DNA from: a virus
DNA: 40,528 bases
Reading direction: 5' to 3' (one strand)
IMG/VR virus record: IMGVR_UViG_3300006100_000006
Span: 1 to 40,528 of that record
Shown here: positions 14,808-20,125 of the stretch, piece by piece
Numbering within the stretch: the stretch's first letter is position 1
Layout: every line of letters starts with the position of its first letter
Position numbers and translations under genes: made by a program
The notes under the pieces: model-generated
The model's input: only the letters and a program-made list of their open reading frames with translations
Told to the model about the DNA's origin: nothing
Database searches by the model: none

Positions 14808-14880
14808 CGTGCAACAACGCCGACTATCCGATCCCGAATACGCCCCCAAGGTGGAGATCATCAAACGGGAGGGAGAATGA
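13903..14880 (+). CDS. Overlapping frame: WATP-repeat protein within the C5 methyltransferase gene
   Basis: This frame, shifted relative to the methyltransferase, is open for 325 residues from the ATG at 13903 (the opening itself extends back to 13255, where it is a shadow). It carries five WATP/WPTP words (WATPQT, WATPTV, WATPKT, WATPRA, WPTPTT), a GGYCYSRGDHDDTILTLEG segment and FVAWLMGIPIDWMNFGH. As I recall, all three are characteristic of annotated phage proteins, usually called cytosine methyltransferase. Its stop overlaps the next gene's ATG (ATGA), like most genes here, whereas the methyltransferase stop lies 69 bp earlier. It lacks catalytic motifs. It may be a separate protein, or the product of a frame change from the upstream frame. 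Confidence 0.5.
   Translation: MSWPSAKVSRGGYCYSRGDHDDTILTLEGAAAMWATPQTPNGGRTLTPQQLANHGLTETGKRQVGLENLATAWATPTVWESRQEETSPADLHRKTPGLRAEAQLWATPKTSDTNGIRKDDEKRGVGLNTETANWATPRATDGEKGGPNQTFGTGGTPLPAMTASWPTPTTMDAGRVTKFAQGGTPLPMAANHCLSSLRAQDWVVLAWSLTSENFTDATLSELSDVLERNLPTRSDGSKSLKSPPTLRRRLNPKFVAWLMGIPIDWMNFGHLETESCPSTSRSHSLAFSHSSWKAAMRIRLHDVQQRRLSDPEYAPKVEIIKREGE
14001..14406. repeat. Dispersed GTGGGCGACNCC repeats in both methyltransferase frames
   Basis: Near copies of GTGGGCGACSCC start at 14001, 14118, 14214, 14301 (CTGGGCGACC) and 14394 (TTGGCCGACGCC). Each reads (V/L)(G/A)D in the methyltransferase frame and W(A/P)TP in the other. The spacing (117, 96, 87 and 93 bases) is divisible by three, so both frames keep register. 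Confidence 0.8.
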
Positions 14881-15242
14881 CTAGTAATATTGCGGCAACA
14901 GTTCAAGACGGGTACCGGAATTTGATCCATTTGATTGACATTGATTTGTGGGATCTTCAGCCGGGTTCACCGGAGGCGTGGGAAGCCTTCCGATCCTACA
15001 AACAAAACATTGAATCTAAGTGCCCTAACTGGGTGCCAAGCGAATACGCCGTAGGATTTAGCGGTGCCAAGCCGGCGTTTGAGGGCGAGCGTACGGCGGT
15101 TGCTAAGTTGTTCGCGCTGATGGTCCGAGCGTGCGGATACGTTGAACCTCACTCGCATGAGTGGCTTGGCTATCGTTGGAGCATCAAGGATCGCCAATTG
15201 GTGTCCGTGCCTGTGAGCGAAGAAGCGCAATGTGACTTTTGA
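14877..15242 (+). CDS. Hypothetical protein
   Basis: A 121-residue protein starting with an ATG that overlaps the stop of the WATP frame and is preceded by GGGAGGGAGA. It begins MTSNIAATVQDGYRNLIHLI. The later part holds aromatic/His segments (CGYVEPHSHEWLGYRWSIKD). No known motif or membrane segment is seen. It belongs to a chain of small coupled genes between the methyltransferase and the integration genes. Confidence 0.6.
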   Translation: MTSNIAATVQDGYRNLIHLIDIDLWDLQPGSPEAWEAFRSYKQNIESKCPNWVPSEYAVGFSGAKPAFEGERTAVAKLFALMVRACGYVEPHSHEWLGYRWSIKDRQLVSVPVSEEAQCDF

Positions 15243-15381
15243 GCAACCTATTCATGGAACAGCCCATTGGCACTCGGCAATGGTGGCCAAAGTTCTCAAG
15301 GATGGCAGCACGCTTAATGATTGGGTCACCGCGACAACGACGGGCTCAACAAATGACAAACCCCAGGAGGCGAAACCTTGA
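15232..15381 (+). CDS. Small hypothetical protein (49 residues)
   Basis: A GTG at 15232, eleven bases before the previous stop, opens a 49-codon frame starting VTFEQPIHGTAHWHSAM and ending at a TGA that overlaps the next gene's TTG. A competing frame from 15239 is Arg-rich and looks like a shadow. The Shine-Dalgarno sequence of the next gene (AGGAGG) lies in its 3' end. Its function is unknown. Confidence 0.5.
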   Translation: MTFEQPIHGTAHWHSAMVAKVLKDGSTLNDWVTATTTGSTNDKPQEAKP

Positions 15382-16001
15382 CTACCGAACAGAAGAACGA
15401 GTTGATGACGCTTTGGTTAAATATGATCGACGGCAGGGACCGTAACTACCAGAGTTGGCGAAGCGATCCCGAATTGTTGCACCGGTACGATTCTCTTGGC
15501 ATTGAGAACCGCACATGGTTAACGGCTTTTGACGATGTTTTGGGCAGTTACGCGCGGGTTCGGCTGACCGCACGTTTTCTCTGCGTCCGCATCCTTGAGA
15601 TTTTTGAGTTGGGGATCAAGCACACAATCAACAACCAAGATCCGCAGGTTGTTGAGGCGGTGAATGCCATCTACGCTCAGCCGACCGGGTTTGAACCCGA
15701 GCTACTCTCGACGTTCGCGCTACTGGCGCAAGACGCAAGGGACTTTGCCGATCGGGCGGTTCTGATCAAATTCTTTGAACCAAAGATCGGAGACCGAGCG
15801 GTCGTTCGGGGGGAGGAATCGCTGGAAATGTTTACGGTCGCTGACGTGAAACCTGGCAAATATGGGGACGCTATAGTCACGTTTTGCCGACCGCTATGGG
15901 GCTTTACGGTTTGGTCATCTAGACATATCGTGAAGCGATTAAAAAGCGGTGAAACCCTCAAAGATTGGTGGCCAGCCCCTACCGAGGAGAAGAAGTCCTG
16001 A
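15378..16001 (+). CDS. Hypothetical protein
   Basis: A 207-residue protein starting at a TTG, supported by AGGAGG 8 bases upstream and the TTGA overlap with the preceding stop. It begins MTTEQKNELMTLWLNMIDG and is mostly alpha-helical, with a compact beta-rich C-terminal part (VADVKPGKYGDAIVTFCRPLWG). I do not recognise a family. The C-terminus (WWPAPTEEKKS) overlaps the next gene by four bases. Confidence 0.65.
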   Translation: MTTEQKNELMTLWLNMIDGRDRNYQSWRSDPELLHRYDSLGIENRTWLTAFDDVLGSYARVRLTARFLCVRILEIFELGIKHTINNQDPQVVEAVNAIYAQPTGFEPELLSTFALLAQDARDFADRAVLIKFFEPKIGDRAVVRGEESLEMFTVADVKPGKYGDAIVTFCRPLWGFTVWSSRHIVKRLKSGETLKDWWPAPTEEKKS

Positions 16002-16231
16002 GGCGGGCTCCCGAATCCCCCGTTGTCCTGGTGGACCGCATCCTGTCCCGCCACGGGCTCACGCGAACCCCCGAGGTGAACGCTTACCTCAACGCCACGG
16101 TGGACACCATCGCCCACGGACTCACGCGCAAGGACATGGATCGCCGCCACGCCCACCGAGTTGCCGCCGGAATCTCCGGCCCGATTGATATGGAAATCCT
16201 TGCCGTTCTGCAAGCCGACCGCGATGCCTAA
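15998..16231 (+). CDS. Small hypothetical protein, probable CTG start
   Basis: A 77-residue protein (LRRAPESPVVLVDRILSRHG as read) that is basic and helical. A GTG at 15965 would give 11 extra residues inside the upstream gene. However, GAGGAG at 15984-15989 lies 8 bases before a CTG at 15998 that overlaps the upstream stop as CTGA, the same four-base coupling used by its neighbours with ATGA, GTGA and TTGA. A CTG start is therefore likely. Function unknown; it lies directly before the excisionase-like gene. Confidence 0.55.
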   Translation: MRRAPESPVVLVDRILSRHGLTRTPEVNAYLNATVDTIAHGLTRKDMDRRHAHRVAAGISGPIDMEILAVLQADRDA

Positions 16232-16574
16232 CATCATCCAAATTGACCCGACTCCCGTTCCGTTGGCGCAATACGCCCGCGCGATGGGGGTGGCCGAGGA
16301 AACCCTTCTTGCGTGGCACGCGACAGGGGAATTTCCGGTCCTTCAGCGGATTGGACGCCGGTGGTTTGTCATGCCCGCGCTCGTGATAGGATTATCCGCA
16401 GATGGCAACTCTAAGGAAGGACGGCCGATATCAGGCGGTGTACAGGGACCCGACAACGGGCCAGCGCAAGACGGTGTACGGAATGACCAACCGCGAAGCC
16501 GAGGACGCCAAACGGGTGGCACTGCAAGCGGCAAACGCAACAACCGAGGGGAATGGACCAACCCCCTCGATTGA
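16224..16574 (+). CDS. Excisionase-like HTH protein, overlapping the integrase gene
   Basis: A protein of up to 116 residues. Residues 10-55 (PVPLAQYARAMGVAEETLLAW, then GEFPVLQRIGRRWFV) match the MerR/AlpA-type winged HTH found in phage excisionases. Its place just before the integrase gene supports a role in excision or integrase control. The ATG overlaps the previous stop by 8 bases. The frame does not stop until 16574, 173 bases inside the integrase gene, giving a Gly/Arg-rich tail that looks unstructured. The tail may be a consequence of a lost stop codon rather than selected sequence. Confidence 0.65.
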   Translation: MPNIIQIDPTPVPLAQYARAMGVAEETLLAWHATGEFPVLQRIGRRWFVMPALVIGLSADGNSKEGRPISGGVQGPDNGPAQDGVRNDQPRSRGRQTGGTASGKRNNRGEWTNPLD

Positions 16575-17481
16575 GCTGACATTGCACGACCTCGCGGGGC
16601 TGTTATGGTTTCCCGAAGTCCTTGCCAGCGCCCGCCCCAACACGATCAGAAAATACCGGGTGGCCTATGATCACCACATCCGGCCACGTTGGGGCAGCCG
16701 GACAATCGACACGATCCGCCCCGCCGAGGTGCAACGCTGGATTAACGATATGATGGCGACCGGTATCCCACCGGCGAGCATTTCGTTCTATCGCGGATTG
16801 CTAAGCGGCATCCTGAAGCGATGCGCGCGGGAAGGCATCGTGGCGACAAACGCGGCCAGTTTCGCCCGAATGCCCAAGCGCCCGAAAAGGGTCCGGTACG
16901 CGGACATCGACACCATTAAACGGCTGCTTGCCTCTGTCGAGGGTACGCCGCTCGCCGCCCCCGTATTTCTCGCCGCCGTGCTGGGGATGCGCCGAGGTGA
17001 AGTGTGTGGACTCCGATGGACCAACATCGACCGCGACCAACGGCGAATTAGAGTCAGCGAACAAAGGATGATGCAGCGGCAGCCGGTCAAAGGCAAACAG
17101 GTTCGCACCGGCGAACTGAAAACCGCCGCATCAGTCCGTTCGTTCCGCCTGCCGCCGCTCCTATTTGACGCTTTGGAGCGCGTCGGGAACCTTGACAGCG
17201 ATTATGTGTGCACGGGTCCGACCGGCAAACCCTGGAATCCCGAAAAGTTGACCGAATATTGGGCGCATCGCCGCGACGAGTTGGGCTTTGCCGACTGGCA
17301 TTACCATGATCTGCGCCACGCCGCCGCTTCAACGCTCGCCGCCCTTGGCGTGGATCTTCTGACTATTGCGTCGATTCTTGGCCACCAAAAAGTGGACATG
17401 ACCCAGGTCTACGCCCACGCTCAGGAACGGACCGCGAGTATAGGGTTTGATGCGCTCGCGAAAGCAATTTTTGGCTCATAG
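16402..17481 (+). CDS. int: Tyrosine recombinase (phage integrase)
   Basis: A 359-residue site-specific recombinase that inserts the phage into the host chromosome. The N-terminal arm-binding segment reads MATLRKDGRYQAVYRDPTTG. The SAM-like core-binding domain is at about residues 60-155. The catalytic domain carries Arg197 (LGMRRGEVCGLRW), Lys240 (ELKTAASVR), His302-x-x-Arg305 (HDLRHAAAS), His328 (LGHQK) and the nucleophile Tyr337 (TQVYAHAQ). All catalytic residues are intact. Its stop codon adjoins the attP arm repeats. The start at 16402 gives the standard N-terminus of the family, although the upstream gene runs 173 bases into it. Confidence 0.93.
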   Translation: MATLRKDGRYQAVYRDPTTGQRKTVYGMTNREAEDAKRVALQAANATTEGNGPTPSIELTLHDLAGLLWFPEVLASARPNTIRKYRVAYDHHIRPRWGSRTIDTIRPAEVQRWINDMMATGIPPASISFYRGLLSGILKRCAREGIVATNAASFARMPKRPKRVRYADIDTIKRLLASVEGTPLAAPVFLAAVLGMRRGEVCGLRWTNIDRDQRRIRVSEQRMMQRQPVKGKQVRTGELKTAASVRSFRLPPLLFDALERVGNLDSDYVCTGPTGKPWNPEKLTEYWAHRRDELGFADWHYHDLRHAAASTLAALGVDLLTIASILGHQKVDMTQVYAHAQERTASIGFDALAKAIFGS

Positions 17482-17643
17482 TATGTCAATGACATACCGA
17501 CAGAGAGGAATTTGAACCTATTGGCGGAGAGGGAGGGATTCTCCATCCGTGGGTTCAAAACGGTCGATTAGGCTCAAAGTTCGGCGGTTTAGGCGGGTTT
17601 GACACACCTTGAGCCGGGCAATTGACATACCGCGAGTGTGTCA
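17481..17643. other. attP: attP site with tRNA-Ser core and integrase arm repeats
   Basis: The 20 bases at 17522-17541 (TGGCGGAGAGGGAGGGATTC) equal the reverse complement of a typical bacterial tRNA-Ser 3' end, so this is the likely crossover core. Arm-type repeats flank it. On the left are GTATGTCA (17481-17488) and TGACATACC (17490-17498), facing each other. On the right are TGACACACC (17600-17608), TGACATACC (17623-17631) and the inverted GTGTGTCA (17636-17643). Integration would restore the tRNA 3' end. Confidence 0.85.
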
Positions 17644-17652
17644 CCCGATTGC

Positions 17653-17880
17653 CTACTTTTTGGGCTCCTGAATCGCCAGCAAAACCCACACGATGGCGGA
17701 TGGCGCTTTGCGGATCGCGGACAACACGGCAGCCAAAACGTCGCGTTCTTGCTCGGTGACACGCCACTGGATCTTTTCGCTTTTGGGGTTGTCCTTCGGC
17801 GGTCGGCCACGTGGTCGCGTCGGCTGCGGACCGATAATGTGGCCATCGACGTGTAAAAATTCGTCGGGTTTTTGTTGACC
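17653..17880 (-). pseudogene. Small DNA-binding-like frame without a normal start
   Basis: A 75-codon open frame on the minus strand reads HIIGPQPTRPRGRPPKDN, then EKIQWRVTEQERDVLAAVLS, ending AIQEPKK. The AT-hook-like RPRGRPPK and the helical segment look like genuine protein of a small phage regulator. However, a stop at 17883-17881 closes the frame upstream, and no ATG, GTG or TTG occurs until about two thirds through. It is either a decayed gene, cut when the adjoining promoter region was acquired, or it starts at a rare codon such as ATT. It lies beside the right attP arm. Confidence 0.45.
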
Positions 17881-17884
17881 TTAC

Positions 17885-17913
17885 TTGTGTCAGCAGGTTT
17901 TATGTTATATAAT
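17885..17913 (+). promoter_or_regulatory. Promoter of the post-attP accessory genes
   Basis: TTGTGT (17885-17890) and a perfect TATAAT (17908-17913) are separated by 17 bases, in an AT-rich tract unlike its surroundings. Transcription would start about 20 bases before the ribosome-binding GGGAGA and the ATG at 17939. These genes may therefore be expressed from the prophage. Confidence 0.7.
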
Positions 17914-17938
17914 ATAAAACGTAAGGGAGATCACTGCC

Positions 17939-18202
17939 ATGACCACTCAAACGACCTTTAACCGCAGCCAAGTTTTCGCCATTATGCTCGCCGCCGGTTT
18001 TGATAACACCGAAGCCGCCGGCCGAATCCGAATCGCCGCCGACGACCGAACTCGACTTTATGTCTCCCCGACCCGGACTCTTAAGCCCCTTGACGGCAAT
18101 GGCAAAGTCTGGGTGGACGTCGCCCCTTCCCGCTGGGATGATCCAACCTACGTCGACGGGCTGGAGAAACAAACGTTAAAGCGAATGGGAGCTCGCTTCT
18201 AA
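17939..18202 (+). CDS. Hypothetical accessory protein
   Basis: An 87-residue protein starting MTTQTTFNRSQVFAIMLAAG after AAGGGAGA. The first part reads as a helix likely to bind or recognise something (AAGFDNTEAAGRIRIAADD). The rest is beta-rich (YVSPTRTLKPLDGNGKVWVD). It is not recognised. It is the first gene behind a strong promoter next to attP, a usual place for lysogenic-conversion genes. Confidence 0.65.
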   Translation: MTTQTTFNRSQVFAIMLAAGFDNTEAAGRIRIAADDRTRLYVSPTRTLKPLDGNGKVWVDVAPSRWDDPTYVDGLEKQTLKRMGARF

Positions 18203-18215
18203 AATTCGTCAGCCA

Positions 18216-18231
18216 GGCCGGTCAATCGGCC
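18216..18231. other. Intergenic hairpin
   Basis: GGCCG and CGGCC pair around GTCAAT in the 53-bp gap between two accessory genes. No T-run follows, so it may modulate the downstream message rather than end it. Confidence 0.35.
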
Positions 18232-18255
18232 ATGACCACCAATAGGATTACTGCC

Positions 18256-18909
18256 ATGACCACTACCAACACCACCGACAACCTCGTCATTGTTACCGAC
18301 CTGATCGCCAAGGAAATTGCCGAACTTCAAGGATCGGACGCCAACCAATTTGCACAAATCCATTCGACCAGCCGGGGCAACAATTTCGCCGCCCTCATCC
18401 TGGGACCGCGATACATCAAGGTCGCCGAGCGCTGGTCGGACGACAACACCACTCTGCACGACGAATATTACGGGATTGACAAGATCGTTCGACTCGGCAA
18501 CCCAGACGCCCACGAGATCGCTGATTTCATTGAGGAGAATCGCGACATGATCGCCAAGATCATGGTTGGCGCGGACAAGGCATGGACCGGCTCCGATTAC
18601 GCCCCTGATTGGTCCGACGACGCAATCGACGCGATTGAAGCGCTCCGCTCCAAGGTTGGCCCGTACCGATTTACGCCGGTTGTCGCTGGCGATCGCGACA
18701 TGGCGGACGGCTGGGTGGATGCATCGGCAAACGAAATTGTCGCCGGGCTCGGTCGGGGAGTAGTTGCGACCGAGTTGCTCGAAAAAGAAATCGCGTCGAT
18801 CGATTTAGAATGGATGGACGACGATGTCCGAATCGTTGTTGATGCCAACGACCTCCGGGAGTGGATCACGGCGCGAGTGGCCAAAATCCAAGAGGCCGAG
18901 ACCAATTGA
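18256..18909 (+). CDS. Hypothetical accessory protein
   Basis: A 217-residue acidic protein of unknown function. I chose the ATG at 18256 over 18232: the context AGGATTACTGCCATGACCACT almost copies that of the preceding gene (GAGATCACTGCCATGACCACT), including the ribosome-binding site. Segments include LIAKEIAELQGSDANQFAQI, ADFIEENRDMIAKIM and EWMDDDVRIVVDANDLREWI. It has no cysteines, membrane segments or known motif. The stop overlaps the next ATG (TGATG). Confidence 0.65.
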   Translation: MTTTNTTDNLVIVTDLIAKEIAELQGSDANQFAQIHSTSRGNNFAALILGPRYIKVAERWSDDNTTLHDEYYGIDKIVRLGNPDAHEIADFIEENRDMIAKIMVGADKAWTGSDYAPDWSDDAIDAIEALRSKVGPYRFTPVVAGDRDMADGWVDASANEIVAGLGRGVVATELLEKEIASIDLEWMDDDVRIVVDANDLREWITARVAKIQEAETN

Positions 18910-19109
18910 TGCCGACCCCCACCCCACCCCGAAAGGGAGGCGCCCCCCGAAAATCTCCCGGGGGCGTCGTCAACCGCTCGATCACGCTCCCCCGGGAGAT
19001 GGTCGAGCGGATCCGGCAGCTGGTGGCCGCCGGCCATGCCGCCTCATTCTCCGATCTAATCGTTCGCGCCGTCAGGTCGGCTTACCCGGAAACAGATATC
19101 GCGCCCTAA
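18909..19109 (+). CDS. Ribbon-helix-helix (CopG/Arc-type) DNA-binding protein
   Basis: A 66-residue protein. After a basic N-terminus (PRKGGAPRKSPGG), the sequence VVNRSITLPREMVERIRQLV, followed by SFSDLIVRAVRSAY, matches the strand-helix-helix pattern of RHH repressors. It may autoregulate the accessory promoter at 17885. The start overlaps the previous stop. The final stop overlaps the stop of the convergent minus-strand gene (19106-19109). Confidence 0.75.
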   Translation: MPTPTPPRKGGAPRKSPGGVVNRSITLPREMVERIRQLVAAGHAASFSDLIVRAVRSAYPETDIAP

Positions 19110-19339
19110 CCCCAACCGAACTCGGCCGCCAGGCGGGCCAGGTGCGCCACATCCGTGCCACTAAAACCTTCCGGCTGGTCGATCCATTCGATCACGCCAA
19201 ACTGGCGGTCGTCAAAAAAAACGCACCCCGCCAAGGGCTCGACCAGGCGCGGATCCGCCGGACCGTCCACCGGCGCCAATCGAAACCGTGGCTTGGCCAG
19301 GTGGACGACGACATGGCCCTCTAAGCGGAATTTGATCAT
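19106..19339 (-). CDS. Small hypothetical protein
   Basis: A 77-residue protein (MIKFRLEGHVVVHLAKPRFR, then FFDDRQFGVIEWIDQPEGFS) with a beta-rich N-terminus. It follows the methyltransferase by 10 bp on the same strand, so the two are likely cotranscribed. It is not recognised. It ends convergently against the RHH gene with overlapping stop codons, and no terminator is visible there. Confidence 0.6.
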   Translation of the reverse strand: MIKFRLEGHVVVHLAKPRFRLAPVDGPADPRLVEPLAGCVFFDDRQFGVIEWIDQPEGFSGTDVAHLARLAAEFGWG

Positions 19340-19348
19340 GGCGCCAGT

Positions 19349-20023
19349 TTAGCCCGCCTGCAGCCGCTTGGCCGCGATCTCGCAGTTGCGTTCATCGATG
19401 TCGATCCCCACCGACGCCAGGCCGAGCCTGGTGGCCGCGACTAGCGTCGTGCCGGACCCCATGTAAGGGTCAATGATTAACCCCGGCCGCTTGTAGAACC
19501 CGATGCACCATTCCATGAGCGCGATGGGCTTTTGGGTCGGATGCACCCGGGGAACGCCCTTTTCGCTCGCCTTCCGGAAACCATCCCATAAGTGGTGAAA
19601 AATCCGGTCCGCGCGGCCGCCCGTGCCTTTCGCCCAAGCGATCTCGACGCACGACATGGCGTTTACGTTGCCGCTTCGCTTATCCCAAACCAACCATCGG
19701 CCGCCCTCCGGCAGCCGGGACGCGTAGTGACCGGCGCCCCACAGCAGCACCTGGCGGTACCGCAACCATGGCCGGGGATCAAACGGTTTGTCGTCCCCGA
19801 TGATCCGCATCCCCGCAAATTTGGTCGTCCGAAAGCACCGATGGACGTAATTGATGCCGTAGGGCGGATCGGAAATTACAGTCCCTTCAAACTGGTCGAC
19901 GGCCTCCCGACAATCGCCATGGTAGATCCGGGTCGGTCCGATTTCGCAGTACAACCGGATGCCCGGGGAGGACGAATGTTTGCTCGGAGCCATGGCCCAT
20001 GGTTGCATCGGACCGCCGCCCAT
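19349..20023 (-). CDS. DNA methyltransferase (N6-adenine or N4-cytosine, DPPY type)
   Basis: A 224-residue DNA amino-methyltransferase with the catalytic motif DPPYGINY (motif IV, residues 52-59) before the AdoMet-binding motif DPYMGSGTT (185-193). This is the order of the beta class. HPTQKP (161-166) is also characteristic. Target and base cannot be read from sequence. Possible starts are ATGs at 20023, 20008 and 19993; GGGCGG before the second would allow 20008. It lies after the late-operon terminator, so it needs its own promoter. It may protect phage DNA against host restriction. Confidence 0.85.
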   Translation of the reverse strand: MGGGPMQPWAMAPSKHSSSPGIRLYCEIGPTRIYHGDCREAVDQFEGTVISDPPYGINYVHRCFRTTKFAGMRIIGDDKPFDPRPWLRYRQVLLWGAGHYASRLPEGGRWLVWDKRSGNVNAMSCVEIAWAKGTGGRADRIFHHLWDGFRKASEKGVPRVHPTQKPIALMEWCIGFYKRPGLIIDPYMGSGTTLVAATRLGLASVGIDIDERNCEIAAKRLQAG

Positions 20024-20070
20024 ATCTACGGATAGGTAAACATGCGTCTACTATTTCTGGCAGCGGCAAC

Positions 20071-20104
20071 AAAAAAGCCCCCCGGCCATTATTCGGACGG
20101 GGGG
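20071..20104 (-). terminator. Rho-independent terminator after the tail-fibre gene
   Basis: On the minus strand six C (genome G's 99-104 of this block) pair with six G, with further CG pairs inside, followed by CTTTTTTG. It lies 22 bases beyond the fibre gene stop and would end the long leftward late transcript. Confidence 0.85.
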
Positions 20105-20125
20105 AAGATTAAAACTCCGGATTTG

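Noticed and set aside
13944-14930. Long minus-strand open frame opposite the methyltransferase
   Set aside because: Composition is Ser/Pro/Arg-rich and without motifs; it is the mirror of the GC-rich repeats and has no start signals.
17638-17856. Plus-strand 72-codon frame in the attP right arm region
   Set aside because: No ribosome-binding site or recognisable sequence; the minus-strand third frame looks more protein-like.
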